64,000 nucleotides of DNA from Steromphala cineraria (taxonomy: Eukaryota; Mollusca; Gastropoda; Trochida; Trochidae), in contig OU744732.1 of assembly GCA_916613615.1 (NCBI GenBank), forward strand, positions 49,033,227 to 49,097,226, read 5' to 3'. This document shows, piece by piece, positions 51,782 through 63,370 of the stretch (positions within the stretch are counted from its first letter, which is position 1; every line of letters begins with the position of its first letter). Both the position numbers and the translations under genes were made by a program. The notes below the pieces were generated by a model, which did no database searches, had not been told where the DNA came from, and saw nothing but the letters and a program-made list of their open reading frames with translations.

Positions 51782-52183
51782 TCACATACTTTTGATACTG
51801 CGTTCGTTCACCTTTTGAAAATCAATATGGTTATTTTGAAAACATCCAATTTTCAAAATGTTATACAACTTTTCATCTGCTTTAAGTTGTCTATAAATAC
51901 AATCTCTTAATTGGTCTATTTGTAGGAAAATCAATTTATCCTTATAATTAAGACCAATTATAGACACCAGATTCGATTGATCCAATGGTTTAACCTCGTG
52001 TGCAAGGTTGACAACGCACTTGATCAACCTTACTTGAACTTGATAGTTGTATAATATATTATATATTCTTACTTTATCAGAGTTATACAATAAGACTTGT
52101 ACAGACTTGTACAATGTGTCTAAATAACCCACTTTTGCTGAAAATAATATACTAATGACAGATGCATTGATACCAGTTGTCAC
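51782..52183 (-). CDS. Candidate exon E, 133 codons open, unknown protein
   Basis: The longest host-like open frame in the window. Sequence features: DTLYKSVQVLLYNSDKVRIY, LIKCVVNLAHEVKPLDQ, LVSIIGLNYKDKL, FLQIDQLRDCIYRQLKADEK, HIDFQKVNER. Composition is hydrophobic and helical with regular Leu and Ile, and no cysteine motif, signal peptide or membrane span is visible. It starts at GTG, not ATG, so it is more likely an internal exon than a whole gene; DFQK|GTGAAC at the end fits a splice donor. Its sister at 23445-23830 keeps the amino acid pattern but has stops. No family is recognised; it may be a pseudogene that happens to be open. Confidence 0.35.
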   Translation of the reverse strand: MTTGINASVISILFSAKVGYLDTLYKSVQVLLYNSDKVRIYNILYNYQVQVRLIKCVVNLAHEVKPLDQSNLVSIIGLNYKDKLIFLQIDQLRDCIYRQLKADEKLYNILKIGCFQNNHIDFQKVNERSIKSM

Positions 52184-52559
52184 ACTTTCAGAAATATTAC
52201 TTTTTATTGTTTAAACAAAACGTAAACGATACATAACATAAACAGATATGCAAAAATAATGCAAGTTCATTGTATAATCTATCAACATTAATATTAACAT
52301 AATATATTAAATGTTATGTTTATAATCAATTATAACTGGTTCTGCAAAACGAAATAATCATAGGACAATAAAGAATTATTATAATTTTATGAAAACAAAT
52401 GGGTAAAACTTACTTTCAGTATTCTTTTTTTGAATTATAGACTAGTTAATATGATAATTCCATACTTTTTGATAATGATTGAAATAGACGGTTTAATTCA
52501 TATCTAAATTTGTAATATACTGTTATCAAAAGCACAAATTTGAGAACTATTAAACCGAA

Positions 52560-52958
52560 AGTACATTTGACTATGGCTTTCTCATTATACATATGTGATG
52601 ATATGTGTTGTCATTGTATGATATGTCTCTTTCTCCTATTTTCCTAAACAATGGTGGTCAATACCTTTAAGTGCATTTCATTGTTATAAATTGCAGCTGT
52701 CAAGGCCAATTCCGACTTACGATTTGACCTTTGATTAACAACCACTTTAACAACAATGATTCTGTTTGTGGACACAATTTTAACTTCTGCTGAGATAAGT
52801 GTGTTGAACCTAAATACGGGAAGCTTTTATACATGTTTATTGTCTCGTCAGAAATACACATTCTTTATCTTTTTTATACTAACAAAGGCAGTGATAGTTA
52901 TAATGTCATAAGGTCATGGTAAATAGTTGCAGTTTATTCAACTATCATTAGAGGTAAG
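52560..52958 (-). repeat. Inverted arm of the array, first Y segment
   Basis: Reverse complement of the Y region near 20000-20150 (for example AATTGCAGCTGTCAAGGCCAATTC and GTTTGTGGACAC words). It marks the point at which the array changes orientation. The match to the other inverted copies continues to about 52950 and then stops at the foldback. Confidence 0.75.
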
Positions 52959-53085
52959 ATATAGAGATTATTACACAACCAAGTGTGTTATATGATATAT
53001 ACGAAACGAGTGTCAAATGTTGTATTACCCGAGCGAGTTTCGTCTATATCATATGACATACTTGGTCGTGTAATAATCTCTATAT
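52959..53085. repeat. Foldback with 49-bp arms
   Basis: Arm 52959-53007 pairs with 53037-53085 at 45 of 49 positions. The 29-base loop ends CCCGAGCGA. The inverted array copy near 61090 lacks it, so it was inserted, probably with the recombinase sequence to its right. Its loop word (GAGCGA) is similar in style to that of the 41248 foldback but the arms are unrelated. Confidence 0.9.
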
Positions 53086-53441
53086 TATCCATTTAAATTT
53101 TGTGAGAATTCACCCGAAAACGACGAATTTACCTTACGATACATATGCAGTAGAAACTAGGTCATGGCGCACTGATACTTTAAGGCTAGTCAGTGACAGG
53201 AAATAGTGCAAAGTTAAGCCTCTAGCTGCCGTCTAAAAAGAGACACATAATGGAGAAAAACGTAAAGTATATGAGAATTTGTTTTGCTAGTTTACTTTTA
53301 ATAATAATATATCGACAATGCTTTAACAAATAGCGAAAATGTTATATCGCCGTGGAAAGATAAAGGTTAGCGTAGTAGTGACGCGGCCATTTTTAAACGT
53401 GTTGATCGACTTTCAAGCAAGACCCCTAGGCCTGGAATGAC

Positions 53442-54866
53442 TTATTCAGCTGAAAATGAATGACAGGAGAAGTTGAAATTCAACTTAACATGTTTAATAA
53501 CTTTTAACATGAATATGGCATCAACGACAATACGAAAGTGTTTATTCGTCATCTGACGAGAGGTAGAGGGGACGTTGGATTCTGCGTTATTTGGCTTGAG
53601 GCGATATAGGCAACTTGCACTGGACACACCAGCACCCGACCCGATAGTAATGTTAAAGACACCCCCATAGATAGGACCGGCAAATAATGTGTGAACAACA
53701 TCACTTGTCTTGCTCACCGATGAGCAAAGGGACTGTGACAGATTCTGGGAATGCTGGCGTGGAAAAGCACTGCTTTTGGGAAACAGGACATGGATTTGGT
53801 TGCAGGGTCAAGGCTGAATTTCGGTCAAGATCACTGTTCGAATTCGATTTCGTAAACAAATTGCTGAATAGACGGTGTTGTGTCTCGGAAATCGTGGAAT
53901 AGTTATTCACACTCTGGACGTTCTTGTGGCCGGATATATGCATGATACGGTTGGCGCAATGTCACTATTCTGCATTTTCTGGATCAAATGTTTATGTGCA
54001 CTATGGTTAGTGATTCGTTTATCGGAGGACAGATTTGAGGACGACACCGTGTTCTTCATGATGGACACAAGTTTATTCCGACCAACTGGCTGACGTTTAA
54101 ACCATATCTGACCAGGCAGTGGGGAAACTTTACGTGCTGTTGCCAAATAAAAAGGCGAGTCGGGTTCGCAGAATTCAACAGGCTTAACGGATTGAAACTT
54201 TTTGAAGGCTTGAACTGGACATCGGTCAGGATTGCTCGGGGTGGCCCATACACGGGGCTGGAGTTTCCTTACATCACGGATATTAGCACCTGTCCATGTC
54301 TTTGTTTGTCTTTCATTCATCTTAAGGAACTCTATTCCATCTGTGCCTGTTTTTAAGGATATTTCTCCCCAACACATCTCTCTATGTGGGGTAACAGACC
54401 TCATTCCAAAGTACACTGTGTTGTTCCACCACATTACATTCAACAGGGATTCAGGGTTGGATAATCCTAGTTTATGGAGGACCATAATCGTTCTAGTTCA
54501 TCGTCAGATATGGCTTCAGCAGATTAAGGTAAGTTCCCTTTACCTTCTCGTTTAAGGTGTTTTTGTTTTGATGTCAACACATCACGTGACTGTGAAAATA
54601 TTGGATCTACAATCAGGGACACACCATAGTTTTTCTGCCTCAAATAACGATCAAAGCTGGAAAGCATACATCTTAAGCTACTTGGCTCATACTCCTCCCC
54701 GTTAGATTTTCTCACGCCTATGAAAAACTTACAGAGCAAAACACTCAATTCTGTAGGTGGAATTGACTCAAGTTCACGGTGATCATTTTCAACCAAGGCC
54801 ATGTATTGGCGTAGAACTTTTGTGTCGTACTTAGTTTTGTTTGAGGTATTTTTGTTTTAATTTTCC
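53442..54866 (-). pseudogene. KIAA1958/DUF3504-like tyrosine recombinase (Crypton-type) relic
   Basis: Reads right to left. N-terminal DNA-binding part: NKTKYDTKVLRQYMALVEND then LESIPPTELSVLLCKFF and GEEYEPSSLRCMLSSFDRYL. Catalytic part: LGLSNPESLLNVMWWNNTVY, then MRSVTPHREMCWGE (first catalytic Arg), NHSAHK where the family has H-x-x-R (so the second Arg is His), SGHKNVQ, and NNYST (nucleophile Tyr). C-terminal FAGPIYGGVFNI follows. Breaks: a TAA near 54852, a TAA near 54520, and frameshifts near 54486, 53945 and 53717. The 5' end is cut off at the TTAA element (54867). Enzymes of this type cut and rejoin DNA through a 3'-phosphotyrosine; this copy cannot. Confidence 0.88.
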
Positions 54867-54870
54867 TTAA

Positions 54871-56591
54871 ACAACAAGAAACCTCATAATTTTTTCCATG
54901 TTAATTGGTTTATTTGTACAAAAAATACTGTCAGTTTTAAAAAACACCAAAAACCGTTTTCATCGGTCCTCTAATAACACAGCTATCGCCCTTGAAAGTG
55001 CGCGAATTTCAGGCTGCTCAATTTGACAGACGCAAAACGGCTTCAACCGGAAAAACGATATAGATATTACCTTTGCTGCGCATGCCCAGAGTGTTTTATG
55101 ACTTCATATACAGAACAAAAGTGGGCATATTCAATGTAAATACAACAGACAATGGTGGTAAATAGACAGATTAAACAGGTTTTAGCAGCTCAGCTGTCCG
55201 GCAATAAAACATGAGAGTAGTAATTAACAGTTATGACACATCTTTACGGATTGTGTAATTATGGGGAGTCGCGCTTAGGTAATTACACGCTCTTTGACAA
55301 TGATGTTACAAGAATTAGAGAGAGGATGTAGTTTGTCTGCCCATCCCTGTAACGCCAAGGTGTCAAAGCACTAGTCATTCATTGGTCAACAATAGGTCCA
55401 ACTAGATCCAATCAAAAATTGAATTTTCAGAATTTATCATTTACAATGTAGGAGCCTTGAAATTAACACATTGAGCACTGACATAGTAGTTGGAGTATTT
55501 GGCATTGACTACAGTAATTTCGACAAGGTTGGTTTTGTTTACATGATATCTAATAGAAGATTTGTAAACTAAACTTGTTCATTAACATTTATAAGTATAC
55601 ATTTTATCATGTCAGACAGTTGTTTTGCGTTAGAAGTTAAGAATTGAAAAAAAGAACCATCTCAAAAGTACATCATGTATCGAATTGTATTAGGTTGCGA
55701 ACAGGATAATCGCCTACAATTTCATGACATGATGCCTCAATGACACTCATTGTTTTTCATTTATTCGTAGTGTGAGAAAGCAAACCTCATTCGCATAATT
55801 TAAAATCACTTAATTTCTTAAAATATTATTTATTTGAAGATTTAACGTGCCTTCAATTTTATATGGCCATATTACAAAAAGTAAACGTAGGGCTACTCAA
55901 GCCAGTACACCATTATATCGTAATATCTAAGAGATTTTCAGATTTGATATGATTTGACATATTGAGATTTTGCCGTGCTGAAAAATCCCTCAGTTTATAC
56001 CATCTTACTATAACATGAGCAGGAGTCTAAGTTTCTATGTCTTATAAATATTTTCCCAAAACATTGTATGTTATGTGTACATATCTGTCAATGTGTACGT
56101 TACGTCCTGTTTCTTTGTTTTAGATGAATATGTTTAAACCACATTTAGAATGGGCCATCTTATCATTTGCGAAACAAAGAACCAAGACATACCATGCAGT
56201 TTGATAATGAGTTGACTTCAGATCTCTTAGTAAAAGCCATGATTAAGCTATCACCAGATCTAACAAATCAACAAAAGTTAGTAAATATCTTTATTATACG
56301 TCTCACTATCTAACTGTTATACTGTCAAGTTCTGTTCCTTGTTTGTGTATTAATTATACGCCAAGTAAGTAAGTGTGCGCTTGACTTATTACTGTTAACA
56401 ATAGCAATAGCCTGACCAGTAAGGGCGATGTGATGTGGCAGGTTGTGATTGGCTGAAAGAAGTTTTCACGACTTAAAATATGAGGTTTGTTTTCAAAGCC
56501 ATTAAATGAACAAGCAAAGTATCGATGTTGTCTAATCATATCCTTTTGAATTCATTACTACATTGTGTACCCCCTCGGGGTTATCTGTTGT
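54871..56591. mobile_element. TTAA-flanked TIR element, 1.72 kb
   Basis: Same family as 38365-40328. Left end ACAACAAGAAACCTCATAA, right end (reverse complement) ACAACAGATAACCCC, bounded by TTAA at 54867-54870 and 56592-56595. No transposase frame. It sits directly against the 5' side of the recombinase relic. It lacks the TTTTGCG repeat and has lost about 80 and about 30 bp that are retained in the partial copy at 58243-59247. Confidence 0.82.
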
Positions 56592-57439
56592 TTAAGAAAA
56601 CTATGAACTTTGTGTATAAAGCAAAACCCTGCAAGTGTCCAAATTTCACAAATTTTATGTTACATGAATCTCACATTTGGACATTGATTGAGAAAGCAAA
56701 GACAATGGCACGTACAAAAGTGTATTCTTTGGCTTGTAACGTTAATCTCTACTTATTTCTTTATAATGCACTTGTAACTTCTACTAACCGCACTGAATGA
56801 GAAAGCAAACTCCATTTCGTACACATACTGTATTGATTAAATGGTAACACATTGCACAACTACCAAACATGACATGATTATTCCCTTTAATTAATATAAG
56901 AGTTATTGCAGTAGCTGAGGTTGAATGTCAATTGATATCATCATACGTATTGACGTTTCAATAACAATATGTTTCAGAGGATGATAATTATGGCAACAGT
57001 TCAGTCCCCACATACAGTCAGTAACATAATACTAACTCGAAGGAGAAGAATAAATCAACTTTGTTTAGTCGTCGAAAACTGAATATCAAAGATAGAACAT
57101 CGTTTCTAAAATAATGACGAAATTTCAGACTTGTTTGAGACAGTTTGGAATTGATAAATCACACAGAATGTTTATAGTCTTTTTCAGTTATGCAAAATTA
57201 TTAAATGTATTGCCAGATTGCCCGGTGATTTTGTGACTTAATCAATTTTATATCACACAGAATATTGAGAACACAACAACTTAATAAATAAGTTTAAAAA
57301 GTATCATCATTATCTTTTTATAAATATTATAATTATAAACTCCTCATCCTTTACAGGCTAAAGTAAGAAAAACTGATAAAAAGACAGGGCCTAAATATAT
57401 TTAGGAGGCATCAACAGAAAATTAGTTAGAAGAACTGTC

Positions 57440-57835
57440 CAAGATTGATTATTGAGTTTGTGGACAAAGCTTAGCAGGATTTCACAACCTATCGGATTTA
57501 TCCGATGCTTGGGATAAGGTGTTTATGGTGGCACTCATTTGATCTGTCAGATCAAAAAGCTTTGGACAAAGGTCATCAGTCCTCTTGAAGCTGCTAATGA
57601 ACTATCAGTGACAAGATTAGAATATTAATGATATTACTGATGTCCAGTTGCTATATCTCATCTCGAATCTTTTGATTAGGCAAAGAAGATTGGGCACTGG
57701 TCAGCTGTCTGTTTGAAATTGGCTGGATTGCCTTCGGACATGCACTGACCATTGCTCATGGTGTTAGGTCAGAGAATTAGGGTATTGGCATATTCAGTTA
57801 TGGCCAGAGTCAAACATTTCATCACTGTCAGCAGA
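57440..57835 (+). repeat. Module Q, copy 7 (inverted)
   Basis: Reverse complement of left-arm Q. Anchors AAAGGTCATCAGTCCTC, TTAATGATATTACTGATGTC and TATTCAGTTATGGCCAGAGT are present. The exon-like frame stops within 20 codons of WSAVC. Confidence 0.7.
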
Positions 57836-57949
57836 CTTTGTAGGTTTGTATTTGCAACTTATATATCACTAACTCACTTGAATAAAACTATCTTTACGAA
57901 CAAGTACTAAATTATTAGGTATTCCAAATACCTTAATGGTATAATTAAC

Positions 57950-57969
57950 TTATTATTATTATTATTATA
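57950..57969. repeat. (TTA)n microsatellite
   Basis: About six TTA units, present also in the tandem copy near 60607. Confidence 0.8.
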
Positions 57970-58242
57970 ATCAATGAATCCCGTTTTGTCTAAAAACTTT
58001 TCTATTCAACTTCTTATCAAACTGAAAGCAGCTTGAAAATGGCGTTCTCCTTCAATATATTTGCTGATATTTAATGTCATTTTATGTAGTGTCCCTTTCT
58101 CCAAATTTTCTAGATAATGGTGGTCAAATCCGTAGGTGTATTTCATTGTATAAAGTGTAGCTGTCAAGGCCAATTCCAACTGACGATTTGCCTTTTGATT
58201 AACAACCACTTTAATAGCCATGGATCTGTTTGTGGACATCAT

Positions 58243-59247
58243 TTGCGAACAGGATAATCGCCTACAATTTCATGACATGATGCCTCAACGACACTCATTG
58301 TTTTTCATTTATTCGTAGTGTGAGAAAGCAAACCTCATTCGCATAATTTAAAATCACTTAATTTCTTAAAATATTATTTATTTGAAGATTTAACGTGCCT
58401 TCAATTTTATATGGCCATATTACAAAAAGTAAACGTAGGGCTACTCAAGCCAGTACACCATTATATCGTAATATCTAAGAGATTTTCAGATTTGATATGA
58501 TTTGACATATTGAGATTTTGCCGTGCTGAAAAATCCTTAAGTTTATACCATCTTACTATAACATGAGCAGGAGTCTAAGTTTCTATGTCTTATAAATATT
58601 TTCCCAAAACATTGTATGTTATGTGTACATATCTGTCAATGTGTACGTTACGTCACTATTATAATTATTATAATTACCTTTTATTGCTAGGGAGAGACAT
58701 TTATATAAGCATTATTTGCTTGTTTGTCAATCCAGTTTCTTTGTTTTAGATGAATATGTTTAAACCACATTTTCTTTTATAATGATGAGTTTTCTTTAGA
58801 GTAGAATGGGCCATCTAATCATTTGTGAAACAAAGAACCAAGACATACCATGCAGTTTGATAATGAGTTGACTTCAGATCTCTTAGTAAAAGCCATGATT
58901 AAGCTATCACCAGATCTAACAAATCAACAAAAGTTAGTAAATATCTTTATTATACGTCTAACTATCTAACTGTTATACTGTCAAGTTCTGTTCCTTGTTT
59001 GTGTATTAATTATACGCCAAGTAAGTAAGTGTGCGCTTGACTTATTACTGTTAACAATAGCAATAGCCTGACCAGTAAGGGCGATGTGATGTGGCAGGTT
59101 GTGATTGGCTGAAAGAAGTTTTAACGACTTAAAATATGAGGTTTGTTTTCAAAGCCATTAAATGAACAAGCAAAGTATCGATGTTGTCTAATCATATCCT
59201 TTTGAATTCATTACTACATTGTGTACCCCCTCGGGGTTATCTGTTGT
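58243..59247. mobile_element. Partial TTAA element carried by the tandem duplication
   Basis: The right-hand 1.0 kb of the 54871-56591 element, with its right inverted-repeat end and TTAA (59248-59251) intact and no left end. It exists because the tandem duplication breakpoint fell inside the element. Confidence 0.88.
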
Positions 59248-60094
59248 TTAAGAAAACTATGAACTTTGTGTATAAAGCAAAACCCTGCAAGTGTCCAAAT
59301 TTCACAAATTTAATGTTACATGAATCTCACATTTGAACATTGATTGAGAAAGCAAAGACAATGGCACGTACAAAAGTGTATTCTTTGGCTTGTAACGTTA
59401 ATCTCTACTTATTTCTTTATAATGCACTTGTAACTTCTACTAACTGCACTGAATGAGAAAGCAAACTCTATTTCGTACACATACTGTATTGATTAAATGG
59501 TAACACATTGCACAACTACCAAACATGACATGATTATTCCCTTTAATTAATATATGAGTTATTGCAGTAGCTGAGGTTGAATGTCAATTGATATCATCAT
59601 ACGTATTGACGTTTCAATAACAATATGTTTCAGAGGATGATAATTATGGCAACAGTTCAGTCCCCACATACAGTGAGTAACATAATACTAACTCGAAGGA
59701 GAATAATAAATCAACTTTGTTTAGTCGTCGAAAACTGAATATCAAAGATAGAACATCGTTTCTAAAATAATGACGAAATTTCAGACTTGTTTGAGACAGT
59801 TTGGAATTGATAAATCACACAGAATGTTTATAATCTTTTTCATTTATGCAAAATTATTAAATGTATTGCCAGATTGCCCGGTGATTTTGTGACTCAATCA
59901 ATTTTATATCACACAGAATATTGAGAACACAACAACTTAATAAATAAGTTTAAAAAGTATCATCATTATCTTTTTATAAATATTATAATTATAAACTCCT
60001 CATCCTTTACAGGCTAAAGTAAGAAAAACTGATAAAAAGACAGGGCCTAAATATATTTAGGAGGCATCAACAGAAAATTAGTTAGAAGAACTGT

Positions 60095-60485
60095 CCAAGA
60101 TTGATTATTGAGTTTGTGGACAAAGCTTAGCAGGATTTCACCACATATCGGATTTATCCGATGCTTGGGATAAGGTGTTTATGGTGGCACTCATTTGATC
60201 TGTCAGATCAAAAAGCTTTGGACAAAGGTCATCAGTCCTCTTAAAGCTGCTAATGAACTATCAGTGACAAGATTAGAATATTAATGATATTACTGATGTC
60301 CAGTTGCTATATCTCATCTCGAATCTTTTGATTAGGCAAAGAAGATTGGGCACTGGTCAGGTGTCTGTTTGAAATTGGCTGGATTGCCTTCGGACATGCA
60401 CTGACCATTGCTCATGGTGTTAGGTCAGAGAATTAGGGTATTGGCATATTCAGTTATGGCCAGAGTCAAACATTTCATCACTGTC
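60095..60485 (+). repeat. Module Q, copy 8 (inverted)
   Basis: Almost identical to copy 7 (tandem duplicate), with single-base differences such as TCAGGTGTCTG for TCAGCTGTCTG. Confidence 0.75.
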
Positions 60486-61984
60486 AGCAGACTTTGTAGG
60501 TTTGTATTTGCAACTTATATATCACTAACTCACTTGAATAAAACTATCTTTACGAACAAGTACTAAATTATTAAGTATTCCAAATAACTTAATGGTATAA
60601 TTAACTTATTATTATTATTATTATAATCAATGAATCCCGTTTTGTCTAAAAACTTTTCTATTCAACTTCTTATCAAACTGAAAGTAGCTTGAAAATGGCG
60701 TTCTCCTTCAATATATTTGCTGATATTTAATGTCATTTTATGTAGTGTCCCTTTCTCCAAATTTTCTAAATAATGGTGGTCAAATCCGTAGGTGTATTTC
60801 ATTGTTATGAAGTGTAGCTGTCAAGGCCAATTCCAACTGACGATTTGCCTTTTGATTAACAACCACTTTAATAGCCATGGATCTGTTTGTGGACATCATT
60901 TTATCTAGTGCTGAGATAATTTTGTTTAACCTGAATACTGAAAGCTTTTTACACTCGTTTATTTTCTCATCAGTTATATCCGTTCTTTAGCTATTTAGAT
61001 ACTGGCAAAGGAAGTGATTGTCATGTGGAAAGGTCACGGTAAATAGGTTACATAAAAGTTCCAGTTCTTTAAGCTAGTATTTGGGATAAGATGTATTTGT
61101 ATGTTACAATTTAATAGAGGGAATACACGATCAAGCAACCCTTATGAAAACCTATGGTTGAATTAGAATGTGGTGGATATTTGACACAGAAAATTGTCTT
61201 GAACTTTATGTATAAAGCAAAATCCTGCAAGTGTCCAAATTTCACACATTTTATGTTGTTCCAATTCCAAACATTGATTGAGAGAGCAAAGCTAATTATA
61301 AGTGGCTTGTAATGTTAATCTCTACTAATTTAATGTATTTTTACTTGGAATTTCTACTTTCAGCACTGATTGAGAAAGCAAACTCCATTTAAAACATATG
61401 ATTAACTGGTTACGGACTGCACAACTACCAAAACATGACATGATTATTCCCTTAAATTACTATATGATATATTTTAGTAGCTTAGGTATGTCAATTGATA
61501 CCATGATATGTAATGACATTTTAATTACAATATGTTTCAGATGACGATAATTATGGTATCATTTGAGTTATCACATACAGTCATCAGTCAGTATAACATA
61601 TTAGTAATTCGAAGGAGAAGACCAAATCAACTTTGTTTTAGTCGAACAGAACAGAAAAGATAATGAACATGTAAATTATTAAAGTAAATTTGATTTTTTA
61701 AATAAATAAATCACACAGAATGTTCTTAGTTTTTTCATTGATGTAAAACTACTAAATGTATCGCCAGATTGCCCCGTGATTTCATGACTCAATCAAGTAT
61801 ATTACACCAAGAAAACTGAAAACACAAAAAAAACTGAATAAATGTGTTAAATAAGTATCATCTTTATATTCTTATAAATATAATAAACTCCTCATTCTTT
61901 CCAGGCTAATGTAATAAACAATGATGAAAAGACAGGGCCTACAGAAATTATGGAGGCATCAAAACAAACATTATGTAGAGCTGA

Positions 61985-62375
61985 CCAATATTCATTAATG
62001 ATTTTGTGGACAAGGCTTCGAAAGATTTCACAATCTAGTGGATGTTTTCGATGCTTGAGATAAGGTGTTTATGGACACTTCATCAGATCGAGCAGATCAG
62101 AAAGTTTCGGACAAAGGTCATCGGTCTTCTTGAAGCTGCTAATGAACTTTAGTTGACAAGATTAGAATATTAATGATATTACTGATGTCCAGTTGCTGTC
62201 GCTCATCTCCCAGCTGAACTTTTAATTAGGGAAAGAAGATTAGGCACTGGTCAGTTGTCTGTTTGACATTGGCTGGAATTCCTTCGGACATGGATTGACC
62301 ATTGCTGACGATGTTTGCCAACGGAATTGAGGTACTGACATATTCAAATTGCAATCAAACATTTTAACACTGCCT
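61985..62375 (+). repeat. Module Q, copy 9 (inverted)
   Basis: The most diverged inverted Q. It keeps the GATAAGGTGTTTATGG and CTTCTTGAAGCTGCTAATG anchors, but the tail is reworked by small indels and no exon-length frame remains. Confidence 0.65.
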
Positions 62376-62747
62376 ATAGACTTTGATTTATAAACTCATA
62401 TGACATATATGAATAATGAATTAATCAATAATGACAAACATGATTGACTTAGATTGTGTTGCTTATGAAATGAATGAGACAGTCGTATCGTAATAACATG
62501 GTGCGAGTTAACAACATGAGCAAAAACAATTACCAAACCAATTTGATAAAATGTAAAAAATACAGACAGTGTCAAAACATGATCTTTATACATATTTGTT
62601 ATATTATATTATTCATTCAGAGGCAATTTAAGAGTTGGTAATGATGATGAAATGTGAATTATATGGATATACAATTTCCTTACGAATGATAATGGTGGTA
62701 GTACTTTCTGTAAAGTATTTATTCAGGAAACTGTTTTGAAAAGCTCA

Positions 62748-62838
62748 TATAAATGTCTCTCTGGAACATTATATAAATATATTCAATGTGTTAGTATAAA
62801 TGCCTCTCTGGGACATAATATAAATATATTCTTTAAGT
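62748..62838. repeat. 47-bp imperfect tandem duplication
   Basis: ATAAATGTCTCTCTGGAACA followed by an AT-rich part, then ATAAATGCCTCTCTGGGACA with the same AT-rich part. A few substitutions only. Confidence 0.8.
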
Positions 62839-63370
62839 TTGTACTTATACAAAAATGCTGCAACTCTTTGCAATAAAGAAGTTGTAAATTCATGCTTCTT
62901 ATTTAACTTTGAAAAGAACTGCAACCTCCGGATTTTTTTTAAATAATTTTTCTCCTAATCCCACTTGGGTTTACAATATCAATTTTGCATCAGTTTGAAA
63001 TCAAATATCATGATTTATTTCAAGCAGCCACAGCTAAATGTAAGACGTTTTCATGATCAGACATCTGCTTTTTTACTTTTTCAATTTTACAACCTTGTTT
63101 GAATTGGTTACTTTATTGAATTACAAGCCAGACAGAGATATGATATCATAATTTAACATAGTTTGACTTGCATGCATTTGTATCTGTGTAATTGATAAAT
63201 ATTGAATAAACCACATGAAATAGGTTCGTTTTAAGGGTAGAAAAGATAATCACACAAGAGACATATTCATACACATATTAAGAAAGTCAAATAAGTGCAG
63301 TGAAAAGGTCAGAACAATTAGCCCTAAAACCTGATCTAAGTATGTGATGCACCTGTACATATCTGCCCGT
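62839..63370. other. Non-coding DNA between Q copy 9 and P copy 8
   Basis: AT-rich, with no open frame, inverted repeat or RNA gene recognised. Confidence 0.5.

Larger units (their letters stand above)
48264..52420 (+). repeat. Array block 2, copy 2
   Basis: Collinear with 19818-about 24100, with very high identity up to about 49500 and lower identity after the LINE tail. It carries P copy 7 and the best copy of exon E. Homology fades near 52420, just before the array reverses orientation. Confidence 0.75.
55695..60900 (+). repeat. 2.5-kb tandem duplication (two units)
   Basis: TTGCGAACAGGATAATCGCC opens both units at 55695 and 58243. Unit 1 is 55695-58242 (2548 bp) and unit 2 is 58243-60900 (2658 bp). 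They are nearly identical by eye except that unit 2 has about 80 bp near 58655-58737 and about 30 bp near 58773-58803 not in unit 1. Because unit 1 begins inside the TTAA element, the duplication is younger than that insertion. Confidence 0.93.
56592..62400 (-). repeat. Inverted arm of the array, three X-Q modules
   Basis: Reverse-complemented array sequence in the order X (about 56915), Q (57440), Y (58080), X (59570), Q (60095), Y (60740), X (61480), Q (61985). The first two sets are the tandem duplication; the third is more diverged. A frame of 78 codons at 58006-58242 (minus) lies in Y but is broken in the other Y copies. No gene is supported. Confidence 0.8.

Noticed and set aside
58006..58242. 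78-codon minus-strand frame in module Y that superficially looks like a helical protein
   Set aside because: The equivalent Y copies at 20000, 36240, 48470 and 52600 contain stops in that frame, and the frame lies on the opposite strand to E and Q in array orientation.
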